From NCBI GenBank assembly GCA_045124505.1, contig JBGVLZ010000014.1:1-28578 (forward strand): DNA of 28,578 nucleotides. The letters run 5' to 3'. The notes beneath the pieces were generated by a model, which ran no database searches, was not told the DNA's origin, and worked only from the letters and a program-made list of their open reading frames with translations. A program made the position numbers and the translations under genes. This DNA is from RGIG7213 sp045124505. Lineage in GTDB: Bacteria > Bacillota > Clostridia > Oscillospirales > CAG-272. How positions within the stretch are numbered: the stretch's first letter is position 1; every line of letters begins with the position of its first letter. This document shows, in pieces, positions 7,489 through 14,682 of the stretch.

Positions 7489-7928
7489 ATGCCACCTATG
7501 GGAAATAAGAAAAGCATTATAAAATCAAGCGCAAGCACACCCGAAAGTGCGACGATAAAATAAATAAGCACGTGCGACTTTTCTTTTCTTTTATTGTATT
7601 TTTCGCAAAGCGCCACACGCTCGTCATACGGTATCTTCGGCGAAAGCTCCTCGGGAGTTGTTTTTTCCTTGGGATTTCCCCTGTTCATTATAAGATAGAT
7701 TATAAAAAGCGTACCGAGAATACCTGCCAGCACATAAACAGACACAGGAAACAGCGGAAAATATCTTTTTTCAAGCTGTAAAAGTCCTTGATAGAGCAGC
7801 TCAAACACGCAGAAAAGCCCTGCGATTATCAGAAGCTTTTTGCCGTTTCGTTTTCTTCTTTCAAGCTCACTTCCGTTGTCGGTATTTTGTTCGTAATATC
7901 TTTGTTTTTTCTTTTTCTTCTTGCCCAT
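7485..7928 (-). CDS. Small membrane protein of unknown function between cinA and rlmH
   Basis: 147 aa, family not recognised. A very basic start (MGKKKKKKQR) and polar stretch to about residue 30 are followed by three hydrophobic segments, roughly 31-46, 60-80 and 120-142, with a charged loop (NPKEKTTPEELSPK) between the second and third. The start at 7928 was chosen because it overlaps the cinA stop as TAATG, with GGAGGA about 12 bases upstream; an ATG 13 codons further out would lie inside cinA. It is locked into cinA-this-rlmH by overlaps at both ends, implying co-expression. A role cannot be assigned. Confidence 0.8.
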   Translation of the reverse strand: MGKKKKKKQRYYEQNTDNGSELERRKRNGKKLLIIAGLFCVFELLYQGLLQLEKRYFPLFPVSVYVLAGILGTLFIIYLIMNRGNPKEKTTPEELSPKIPYDERVALCEKYNKRKEKSHVLIYFIVALSGVLALDFIMLFLFPIGGI

Positions 7929-8401
7929 TATAAAAGAATTTCCTCCAACAGACGGCATACCTCGCACAAAACTGCCTGTCTTACACCGTCCCTGCCGTTT
8001 TTATCCGATGCCTTCATTTTATATGTTTTTGTGCCTTCCTGCGTTGAAATACCGATATAAACAAGTCCTACGGGCTTTGCACGGCTTCCGCCGTCAGGTC
8101 CTGCAATACCTGTAACAGACACGGCAATATCGCTTGAGAAAATATGTCTTGCGCCCTTTGCCATTTCCTCAGCCGTGTATTTTGACACAGCTCCGAATTT
8201 TTTCAGTGTATCCTCACCAACACCCAGAAATCTCATTTTCATATCGTTTGAGTAGGTGACGATGCTTCCCAAAAACACACCTGACACACCCGGAATATCC
8301 GTAAACGTCTTTGCAAGCAGTCCGCCCGTACAGCTTTCGGCGAATGTTATCGTGAGATTTTTTTCGTTTAACTTTGATGCTATATTCTCAAAGCGGTTCA
8401 T
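7928..8401 (-). CDS. CinA C-terminal-domain protein (PncC-type nicotinamide-nucleotide amidohydrolase)
   Basis: 157 aa, corresponding to the stand-alone CinA C-terminal domain that deamidates nicotinamide mononucleotide to nicotinate mononucleotide in pyridine-nucleotide salvage. Signature motifs: AESCTGGLLA (21-30), GSIVTYSN (45-52), and VTGIAGPDGGS (97-107) followed by PVGLVYIGI. The N-terminal MoCF-like domain of full CinA is absent, as in E. coli PncC/YgaD. AGAGGA precedes the ATG. It is first in a three-gene overlapping unit ending in rlmH. Confidence 0.9.
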   Translation of the reverse strand: MNRFENIASKLNEKNLTITFAESCTGGLLAKTFTDIPGVSGVFLGSIVTYSNDMKMRFLGVGEDTLKKFGAVSKYTAEEMAKGARHIFSSDIAVSVTGIAGPDGGSRAKPVGLVYIGISTQEGTKTYKMKASDKNGRDGVRQAVLCEVCRLLEEILL

Positions 8402-8457
8402 AAAATTCCTCTTTTATATAAAATTTGTTTTTTCCACTTTAAAAAACGGAAAATTTG

Positions 8458-8466
8458 TGGTATAGT
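8458..8466 (+). promoter_or_regulatory. Possible extended -10 promoter for the PHP gene
   Basis: TGG directly followed by TATAGT, about 30 bases before the start at 8497. No good -35 is present (TTTAAA 8438-8443 at best), so an extended -10 promoter is the reading. Confidence 0.4.
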
Positions 8467-8496
8467 TAGTAAAACAGATTAAACTCGGAGAAAAAT

Positions 8497-9282
8497 ATGA
8501 AATACAGATCTGATCTGCACACGCACACCTCATTCTCCTTTGACGGTGAGCGTGCATTATCCCCTCAAAAAACAGCGGAAGAAGCCTATAAAAAAGGCTT
8601 TTCATGCATCGGTCTTTGCGACCATCTTGACGTCAACAGCGAAATTGAGCATCTTTATGCCCCCATCGACCTCGATGGACGAATATACGAATGTTTAAGG
8701 GCAAAGGACGAATTAAAGGGCAAAATAAATGTTTTGCACGGTATTGAGCTCGGTCAGGCGACACAGTACCCGAAGCAGTCGGAAAAATATCTTGAAAAGT
8801 ACGGCTTTGAATTTGTTTTAGGCTCACTTCACAACGTCAAAAACATGCCCGACTTTGCGCTTATAGACTATAAAAATTATACCCCAGACGATTATATCAC
8901 CCTTTGGCGTGTGTATCTTGACGAGCTTTATGAGCTGACGAAATTCGACGGCATACACAGCCTTTCACACCTTACATATCCGCTTCGTTATTACAGAAAA
9001 AACGGCTTTGAGCTTGACATTTCGCCGTATGCGGACGAGATCTGCAAAATTCTTGAATCTATTATACAAAATGGTGTTTTTCTTGAAGTCAATTCCTCGG
9101 GCTTCCGTCAGGGAATGGGGTGTCCGATGCCCGACGACTTTATACTTTCGCTTTATTATAACCTCGGCGGACGTATCATCACCGTCGGCTCAGACAGTCA
9201 CAGCCCCGATGATATCGGTGCTGACTTTGAAACCCTTGAAAAGTACATAAAATATGATTTTACGGTGTTTGATCCCAGCTGA
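8497..9282 (+). CDS. PHP-domain phosphatase, histidinol-phosphatase-like
   Basis: 261-aa PHP phosphoesterase with the full set of metal-ligand motifs: DLHTHT (6-11), CDHLD (41-45), HGIELG (81-86), GSLHNVKN (109-116), HSLSHLTYP (154-162), EVNSSG (197-202) and GSDSHSP (231-237). This arrangement matches HisK-type L-histidinol-phosphate phosphatases, which release phosphate from histidinol phosphate late in histidine synthesis. No other his gene is in the window, so the substrate is inferred from family only. GGAGA precedes the ATG. The 3' end overlaps the convergent trmL by 23 bases. Confidence 0.85.
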   Translation: MKYRSDLHTHTSFSFDGERALSPQKTAEEAYKKGFSCIGLCDHLDVNSEIEHLYAPIDLDGRIYECLRAKDELKGKINVLHGIELGQATQYPKQSEKYLEKYGFEFVLGSLHNVKNMPDFALIDYKNYTPDDYITLWRVYLDELYELTKFDGIHSLSHLTYPLRYYRKNGFELDISPYADEICKILESIIQNGVFLEVNSSGFRQGMGCPMPDDFILSLYYNLGGRIITVGSDSHSPDDIGADFETLEKYIKYDFTVFDPS

Positions 9283-9778
9283 ATTTTGTAGGTGTTCCCA
9301 CCTCGCACAGCCCTTCAAAATCACCTTGCCTGAGGACCTCGTAAACGGCAATTGCCGCAGAATTTGACAAATTCAGACTGCGCAAGCCGTCACGCATGGG
9401 GATTCTTACGCACGTGTCGGGGTTATCCTTCAAAAGCTCCTCGGGCAGTCCCTTCGTTTCCTTGCCGAAAACGAGGAAAACACGCTCGGGATATTCCACA
9501 TCCGTGTGCTTTTTAGGTGCTTTCGTCGAGAAAAAGTACATTTTTTCGTCCTTGTTCTGTGTCAGAAAGTCATCCAAGCTGTCATAATACGTTATATCGA
9601 GCAGGTGCCAGTAGTCAAGCCCTGCTCTTTTTAATTTTCTGTCGTCGATTTCGAATCCCATCGGCTTTACGAGGTGAAGACTTGCCCCCACCGCCGCACA
9701 CGTTCTTGCGATATTTCCCGTGTTCTGGGGAATTTCAGGCTCGATCAGAGCAATATTTATCTTATTTTTTCCGTTCAT
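9260..9778 (-). CDS. trmL: tRNA (cytidine/uridine-34-2'-O)-methyltransferase TrmL
   Basis: 172-aa SPOUT-class enzyme that methylates the ribose of the wobble nucleotide in certain leucine tRNAs. Motif 1 is PQNTGNIARTC (17-27); motif 2 is FGKETKGLP (104-112); motif 3 includes RIPM (125-128) and SLNLSNSAA (134-142). All are diagnostic for the TrmL/YibK/CspR family, and the length is typical. It follows the GT2 gene by 5 bases, so it is probably its operon mate although functionally unrelated. The 3' end overlaps the convergent PHP gene. Confidence 0.93.
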   Translation of the reverse strand: MNGKNKINIALIEPEIPQNTGNIARTCAAVGASLHLVKPMGFEIDDRKLKRAGLDYWHLLDITYYDSLDDFLTQNKDEKMYFFSTKAPKKHTDVEYPERVFLVFGKETKGLPEELLKDNPDTCVRIPMRDGLRSLNLSNSAAIAVYEVLRQGDFEGLCEVGTPTKFSWDQTP

Positions 9779-9783
9779 TTTGC

Positions 9784-10731
9784 TTATTTTCCTATATATT
9801 TGTCGATTATAAATCTCGGACGTGCCTTTGTTTCAAGGTAAATTTTGCCTATATACTCACCGACAACGCCGATGGCAAAAAGCTGAAGTCCGCCGATGCC
9901 CCAGATGGAAACGATCAGCGACGTCCAACCGAGCACCGTGTCTCCCATAAAATGGCGTATGAGCGAGTAGATAAGCATTATAAGGCTTGCAAAAAAGAGC
10001 ATGACACCGAGTGTTGTAATAAATCTTATCGGCTTTATCGACAGCGACGTGATGCCGTCAACGGCAAAGGAAAGCATCTTTTTTAAGGGATATTTGCTTT
10101 CTCCGTGCTCTCTTACCCCTCTTTCGTACATGACCGTGCCTGTTTTGAAGCCTATCATCGGCACAAGCCCGCGCAAAAAGAGGTTGACTTCCTTGAAGCT
10201 TTCAAGCTCATTAAGCGCACGGCTGCTCATCAGTCGGTAGTCCGCATGGTCATAAATGACGTCAGCACCCATAAAGCGCATGAATTTGTAAAATCCCTGC
10301 GCTGTGGCACGCTTGAAAAGCGTGTCCTTTTCACGTTTGCTTCTCACACCGTACACTATTTCACAGCCGTCTTCAAACTCGTCGAGCATTTTTTCGACCG
10401 CACCTATGTCGTCCTGAAGATCCGCATCGAGCGATACGGCACAGTCACATTCGTCCTTTACAGTCATAAGCCCTGCCAAAAGTGCATTCTGGTGGCCCTT
10501 GTTGCGTGAGAGCTTTATTCCCTTTACAAGTATGTTTTGCTCTGTATATTTTTCAATAAGCTCCCATGTGTTATCCTTTGAGCCGTCGTTTACAAACACA
10601 ACTCGGCTCATTTCGGATATTCTTCCTCTTTTTATCATATCAGTCATAAGATCTGAAAGTGCTTCTTCGGTGGTGGGAAGCGTTTCCTCCTCGTTATAGC
10701 AAGGCACTACAAGATATAAAACCGTACTCAT
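9784..10731 (-). CDS. GT2 polyprenyl-phosphate glycosyltransferase (GtrB/DPM1-like)
   Basis: 315-aa membrane-anchored family 2 glycosyltransferase. The GT-A domain has LVVPCYNEEETLP near the N-terminus, FVNDGS (46-51), and DADLQDD (102-108) as the metal/nucleotide-sugar motif; two hydrophobic helices near 239-259 and 270-292 precede a basic C-terminus. This layout is typical of enzymes that charge undecaprenyl phosphate with glucose, mannose or similar. ATG 10731 was chosen because TAAGGAG overlaps the upstream stop, 7 bases before it; a longer frame would run into the upstream gene. Likely partner: the membrane protein encoded just upstream. Confidence 0.9.
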   Translation of the reverse strand: MSTVLYLVVPCYNEEETLPTTEEALSDLMTDMIKRGRISEMSRVVFVNDGSKDNTWELIEKYTEQNILVKGIKLSRNKGHQNALLAGLMTVKDECDCAVSLDADLQDDIGAVEKMLDEFEDGCEIVYGVRSKREKDTLFKRATAQGFYKFMRFMGADVIYDHADYRLMSSRALNELESFKEVNLFLRGLVPMIGFKTGTVMYERGVREHGESKYPLKKMLSFAVDGITSLSIKPIRFITTLGVMLFFASLIMLIYSLIRHFMGDTVLGWTSLIVSIWGIGGLQLFAIGVVGEYIGKIYLETKARPRFIIDKYIGK

Positions 10732-10741
10732 TTTTTTCTCC

Positions 10742-12784
10742 TTATTTCCAAAATTCAAATATATTTTTAAGCTCTGCTGAAATTACGGTGTTGTCAAATG
10801 TGTTGCAGGCGTATTCCCAGATCATGGCAGTATTGAGTGCGATTGCTACAAAAAGGCCGATAACGGCAAAGCACTCGATTATACGTTTTACCGTATTGTT
10901 GACATCGTATTTTTTGTAAAGAATGAAAAGCAGTATAAATGCACCGACAACACCCTGCCATGTGAAGTCAACACAGTATCTTACCCCGTATCCGCTTTCC
11001 CAAATTGAGTAAATAACGGCAAACGGCAGAATTACACAGCACAAAAGCCACAAAGCGGCAAACGGCAATTTGTTTTTCTTGCTTATCAGCTTCAACGTAT
11101 GGGGAAAAAGCAGATATGAGAACATCACAGGTGCTCTTAAAAATTCGCCAATGGCATATCTGTTTGCCACAAAGTAATATCCGTTTACACCGAGGTCGGA
11201 GAAGTTTGATGAAATAAAAGGAAATTCGGGCTTGATTATAGGGAATGCAAATAAGAAATTATAAAATCCGATAAATGCCATCTGCGGGGAAAATTCCGAT
11301 TTTGTAAAATCGTTTATCGTTAAGGAATACTGTATTCCGAAATCGAAAAATGAATCAAATCTTGCATAGTTATATATCATCTGCGCACCGCCTATCACTG
11401 CAAACGGAATGAGCGAAGCACACAAATAAGCGATTTTAGGCTGTTTTTCTTTTACAAGCGTGATGAAATGAACACCGATAAATGCAACGGCGGCAACACA
11501 CCACACAGCTGTCGTCGGACGGCACAAAACAGCAAGTGCAAAAAAGACTGACGAAAAGCAAAGCTTTACATTTGATACGCTTTTTGAGAAAATGCCCGAT
11601 GAAACGAGGAAATATGCGCCGAGAGTGACGAACATGAATCCCGAATTCTGTGCAATTTCGTAAAACTGAGGTGTCATAAAGCAGAACCAGACACCGCACG
11701 AAAGTAAAAGCGTTAAAAGTGCGGAGGTGTAAAGACCGACCGAAATATTCTTGAAAAATCTTTCGCACAGCTTTTTGAAGAACAGGGCAAGAAATACAAG
11801 CCCCAACGCCCCGAAAATAAACACCGCCCAGGCTGATGAAAAATACTGTCCTGTCAAAAGATGAAACGGCAAAAACAGAAGAATTACAGGGGCAATTCCG
11901 TAATATGAGTAGTATTTGCCATCATACATAACGTGGTCCCATGCAGAGTTTACGCCCGATTCCTTGCGCTCGCTCCAGTCATAGGGGTTTTTAAGCTCCA
12001 ACAGTTCTTTTTCAACCTCACGGTCAAGCGTTATTTTTCCCGATGCAAAGGCATCGACAAGCTCCTTTGTTATCTGGTTTCCGCCCGTCTGCATGACAGA
12101 TGTCGTTGTAATGTTTCCCGTTAAGAAAAACGCAGCTGCAACACAGATGATACACACGGCGGCTGTTACCGATTTTACCGTAAGCGGACAGTCGGAAAGC
12201 CTTTGTCTTGCCGTGCCGCTTTTTAAAAGAAAGTAAGCAAGATAAACGCCGAAAAGGATAAGCGAAACTCTCAAAAACGAAAATGCAAGCGGTATATCTT
12301 CATTTATCACAATGCCGTCATTTAAAAGTGAAATCGTGCCGTCAAACCTTGAAAAATTTATTTTCAGCTTGCCGACATTTCCCGAAAACTGACAGTTTAT
12401 ATATTTTGTCCTGTCAGCTCCGTTTGTGAACGTGCCTGTCACAAGCCCTTTTCTGTACGTGTAGGACGAATTTGTTTCGTCGGTAAAATCAATGCTGTAG
12501 TCAACCGTCTTCCCGCCGCCTGTATAAAGCACATCGGCAAACACCGTACCTACTTTTTTGCCGATATTTTCAAATTCAATGTACGGATAAGGCGAGGTGC
12601 TTACGTATTTTCCGTCTTTATATTCAAATCCCGAAAGCGTTGCGTTTTCAAGCGAAAGCACGGTTTTTTCATAATCACCGTTCAGCTTGAACGATGTGAA
12701 ATTAAAAACAAATATTTCCGCAATGACAGTTAAAACAAGCACCGCAAGCATGAAAAATGCAGGCGTTTTTATATATCTTTTCAT
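10742..12784 (-). CDS. Large polytopic membrane protein, probable GT-C-like glycosyltransferase
   Basis: 680 aa. An N-terminal helix (about 10-30) is followed by a beta-rich, probably extracytoplasmic region (about 35-170), then roughly ten hydrophobic helices to the C-terminus. A conserved-looking KYYSYYGIAPVILLFLPFH loop precedes the main helix block, as in uncharacterised GT-C-type proteins. No definite catalytic motif was recognised. Inferred role: it takes sugars from a lipid-phosphate donor made by the GT2 enzyme encoded 10 bases downstream and moves them to an envelope polymer or protein. First gene of the GT2-trmL unit; TGAGGT is a modest ribosome site. Confidence 0.7.
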   Translation of the reverse strand: MKRYIKTPAFFMLAVLVLTVIAEIFVFNFTSFKLNGDYEKTVLSLENATLSGFEYKDGKYVSTSPYPYIEFENIGKKVGTVFADVLYTGGGKTVDYSIDFTDETNSSYTYRKGLVTGTFTNGADRTKYINCQFSGNVGKLKINFSRFDGTISLLNDGIVINEDIPLAFSFLRVSLILFGVYLAYFLLKSGTARQRLSDCPLTVKSVTAAVCIICVAAAFFLTGNITTTSVMQTGGNQITKELVDAFASGKITLDREVEKELLELKNPYDWSERKESGVNSAWDHVMYDGKYYSYYGIAPVILLFLPFHLLTGQYFSSAWAVFIFGALGLVFLALFFKKLCERFFKNISVGLYTSALLTLLLSCGVWFCFMTPQFYEIAQNSGFMFVTLGAYFLVSSGIFSKSVSNVKLCFSSVFFALAVLCRPTTAVWCVAAVAFIGVHFITLVKEKQPKIAYLCASLIPFAVIGGAQMIYNYARFDSFFDFGIQYSLTINDFTKSEFSPQMAFIGFYNFLFAFPIIKPEFPFISSNFSDLGVNGYYFVANRYAIGEFLRAPVMFSYLLFPHTLKLISKKNKLPFAALWLLCCVILPFAVIYSIWESGYGVRYCVDFTWQGVVGAFILLFILYKKYDVNNTVKRIIECFAVIGLFVAIALNTAMIWEYACNTFDNTVISAELKNIFEFWK

Positions 12785-12799
12785 AGTATAACCTCAAAT

Positions 12800-13318
12800 T
12801 TATTCTGTGTAAAAACAGTCAAATTTCCAAATGATCGGATTTTCGCAAATGTATTTGTATATCCGTTCATAATCCTTTATATCGCGGATGATATGGTCGT
12901 GGTACGAGCGATGCCATATATTCATTCCGTATTTTCCATTGCAAAACCTTTTGAATGTAGATACAAATTGCGGAACAGATGAATGTTGCACCGTAGGGGA
13001 CGACGTCAAGGGCGTCCCGTTATCAAACACACGCAATATCAAATGGATATGGTTTGGCATGATTACGTAAATGTCAATGCTTATATCGTCATAGAAATCA
13101 TTTATCTTGTTTATAAATTCGTCCGCAATTTTCCCATAATACGATAATTCCACATCTTTTTGCGGGACGTCGAGGACGTCGTCCCGTACAGGATCCCCGA
13201 CACGTGACAATATACATTTTCTGTTTTTGGTGCACATCGTGATGAAATATGCGCCGGGAGTGCTGTAATCAAAATTTTTCAACCTTGTCGGTTTTCGTTT
13301 GGGTAATTCGTTTTCCAT
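12800..13318 (-). CDS. REP-associated tyrosine transposase (RAYT), complete copy
   Basis: 172-aa Y1 HUH-family transposase (IS200/IS605 superfamily, REP-associated branch). Motifs: the N-terminal RKPTRLKNFDYSTPGAYFITMCT block; the metal-binding HUH pair as MPNHIHLI (His90, His92); and RSYHDHIIRDIKDYERI followed by YKYICENP, with Tyr156 the likely nicking tyrosine. RAYTs process REP hairpins that carry a foot tetranucleotide. Two palindromes identical in type to the intergenic repeats lie inside the frame: residues about 40-55 (DPVRDDVLDVPQ) and about 99-111 (NGTPLTSSPT). ATG 13318 is shared with the neighbouring copy; an in-frame ATG at 13330 is not. No clear ribosome site is present. Confidence 0.88.
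   Translation of the reverse strand: MENELPKRKPTRLKNFDYSTPGAYFITMCTKNRKCILSRVGDPVRDDVLDVPQKDVELSYYGKIADEFINKINDFYDDISIDIYVIMPNHIHLILRVFDNGTPLTSSPTVQHSSVPQFVSTFKRFCNGKYGMNIWHRSYHDHIIRDIKDYERIYKYICENPIIWKFDCFYTE
12993..13018 (+). repeat. GTAG-headed palindrome embedded in complete RAYT (site 2)
   Basis: GTAGGGGACGACGTC...GGGCGTCCC on the plus strand, opposite to the gene, encoding part of NGTPLTSSPT. Same type as the palindrome at 185-206. Confidence 0.85.
13164..13189 (-). repeat. Palindrome embedded in complete RAYT (site 1)
   Basis: GGGACGTC...GTCGTCCC, identical in its 22 bases to the intergenic palindrome at 185-206. Its foot reads GTAC instead of GTAG. Encodes RDDVLDVP. Confidence 0.85.
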
Positions 13319-13349
13319 TTTATTATCCATTTAATTTATAATTATACTC

Positions 13350-13375
13350 GTAGGGGACGACGTCCTCGACGTCCC
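13350..13375 (+). repeat. GTAG-headed palindrome at the break point of the truncated RAYT (site 2)
   Basis: GTAGGGGACGACGTC...GACGTCCC. In gene direction it encodes SGTSRTSSPT; homology to the intact RAYT ends at its GTAG foot. Confidence 0.85.
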
Positions 13376-13529
13376 GCTATCAAACACACGCAATATCATA
13401 TGGATGTGGTTCGGCATAATAACATAAGCATCTACGTTTATATTGCCGTAAAATCCGTTTAACCGTTGTATATATTCATCCGCAATTTTTCCGTAATGTG
13501 ATAAATGCACATTATTTTGTACGTTATAC

Positions 13530-13597
13530 GGGACGTCGTGGACGTCGTCCCCTACAATTTGTGCGTTTTGCGGGACGCCCTTGACGTCGTCCCGTAC
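13530..13597 (-). repeat. Two tandem palindromes embedded in truncated RAYT (site 1)
   Basis: Units at 13530-13551 (GTAG foot at 13552-13555) and 13572-13593 (GTAC foot). The 42-base period equals 14 codons and yields the repeated peptide (V)RDDVKGVP / VGDDVHDVP. Confidence 0.85.
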
Positions 13598-13762
13598 AGG
13601 ATCCCCGACACGGGATAATATACATTTTCTGTTTTTGGTGCACATCGTGATGAAATACGCACCGGGGGTGCTGTAATCAAAATTTTTCAACCTTGTCGGT
13701 TTTCGTTTGGGTAATTCGTTTTCCATTTTATTATCCGTTTGTTTTATAATCATATCAAACAA

Positions 13763-13818
13763 GCGCCCCGCCCGTCCCCCCTCGGGCAGGGGGCGCATAC
13801 ACCGCCGTGCGGTGTATA
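13763..13818. repeat. Bipartite hairpin repeat (C-run type) upstream of the truncated RAYT
   Basis: GCGCCCCGCCCG and CGGGCAGGGGGCGC form a stem around a C-run loop, followed directly by a perfect 9-bp hairpin ATACACCGC CGT GCGGTGTAT (about 13797-13818). Same architecture as the repeats at 21006-21058 and 28264-28342. Confidence 0.65.
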
Positions 13819-13961
13819 TTAACGTGATATCATTGTCTGCTTCGCACACGTATACATAATACATTATAGGTCACAAATGGTAAAAAATCAAGAACAATGG
13901 GTTATCTTTTTTACTACAATTAAAAAAGATTTTAAAATAGCGGAAAAATTGTAAAAAAGCA

Positions 13962-13990
13962 TTGATTTTCTTGCTATTTTATTATATAAT
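13962..13990 (+). promoter_or_regulatory. Promoter of the MBL-gltX-glnS-pssA unit
   Basis: TTGATT (13962-13967), exactly 17 bases, then consensus TATAAT (13985-13990), in very AT-rich surroundings. The transcript would begin about 45 bases before the ATG at 14043. Confidence 0.8.
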
Positions 13991-14042
13991 AAGTTAATGT
14001 GAGTAGTTTTACTATCTCAAATGCACGGCAAAGGAGGAGCGT

Positions 14043-14669
14043 ATGTCGGTTTTTACATACATTTTGGGAATGTATAAGACAAACTGTTATCTTATAACAG
14101 ACGGAAAAGATGCCGTTATTGTCGATCCTGCCGACAAAGCCCATTATCTTTTATCGAAGCTTGAAGAAAAAGGAATCAGGCTGTGCCGTATACTTCTGAC
14201 TCACGCCCATTTTGACCATATAATGGCATCGAATGATTTAAAGCTCGCAACAGGTGCGCAGATATTTGCGGGCTTGCCCGACAAGGAAGGGCTGCAGGAC
14301 GTGGAAAAATCGTATCTGCTACAGTTGGGACGAAAGACGGACGGTATTTATGCCGACGGATTTTTCAGCCACGGCGACACGTTTTGTGCACTTGGAAAGG
14401 ATATTTCCGTGCTTCTGACACCGGGACACACAAAAGGCTCGGTGTGCTACGTCATAGGCCGTGACATCTTCTGCGGAGATCTCGTTTTTAAGGACGGCTT
14501 CGGCAGATGCGACCTTTACGGCGGAAACGAAGGGCAGATGGTGCAGTCGCTGAAGATGATGCGTGATTTCTTTGCGGAAAACGGAACGGATTACATTCTG
14601 CGCCCCGGCCACGGCGACAAGCTGACAGCCGATTATTTTATGAAACAAACAGATTTTTTGAACAGATAA
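14043..14669 (+). CDS. Metallo-beta-lactamase-fold hydrolase, glyoxalase II-like
   Basis: 208-aa cytoplasmic MBL-fold hydrolase. The dinuclear metal-site residues are all present: THAHFDH (His54, His56, Asp58, His59), His129 in TPGHTKGS, Asp146 in FCGDLVF, and His190 in RPGHGD. This set matches YcbL/glyoxalase II-type thioesterases, but the glutathione-binding C-terminal domain of classical glyoxalase II is missing, so the substrate is open. AAAGGAGGAG (14030-14039) is a very strong ribosome site. First gene after the promoter; gltX follows by 13 bases. Confidence 0.88.
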   Translation: MSVFTYILGMYKTNCYLITDGKDAVIVDPADKAHYLLSKLEEKGIRLCRILLTHAHFDHIMASNDLKLATGAQIFAGLPDKEGLQDVEKSYLLQLGRKTDGIYADGFFSHGDTFCALGKDISVLLTPGHTKGSVCYVIGRDIFCGDLVFKDGFGRCDLYGGNEGQMVQSLKMMRDFFAENGTDYILRPGHGDKLTADYFMKQTDFLNR

Positions 14670-14682
14670 ACGGAGAATAACT

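Larger units (their letters stand above)
13331..13726 (-). pseudogene. RAYT, 3'-truncated tandem copy
   Basis: 131-codon frame nearly identical to the first part of the complete RAYT downstream: same RKPTRLKNF start block, same HUH motif (MPNHIHMI), then RVFDSGTSRTSSPT. Immediately after an embedded palindrome (13354-13375) the sequence switches to a copy of the gene's own upstream flank, adding SIIIN and a stop. The C-terminal third with the nicking tyrosine is missing, so it should be inactive alone. At the first insertion site this copy has two palindromes (13530-13551, 13572-13593) where the intact copy has one. An open frame extends upstream to 13864, but that part translates hairpin repeats and is not taken as coding. 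Confidence 0.8.

Noticed and set aside
13727..13864. N-terminal extension of the truncated RAYT frame
   Set aside because: The extra 46 codons translate a hairpin repeat (PLPEGGRAGRLFD); the intact copy starts at the equivalent of 13726, and RAYT proteins begin near the RKPTRL block.
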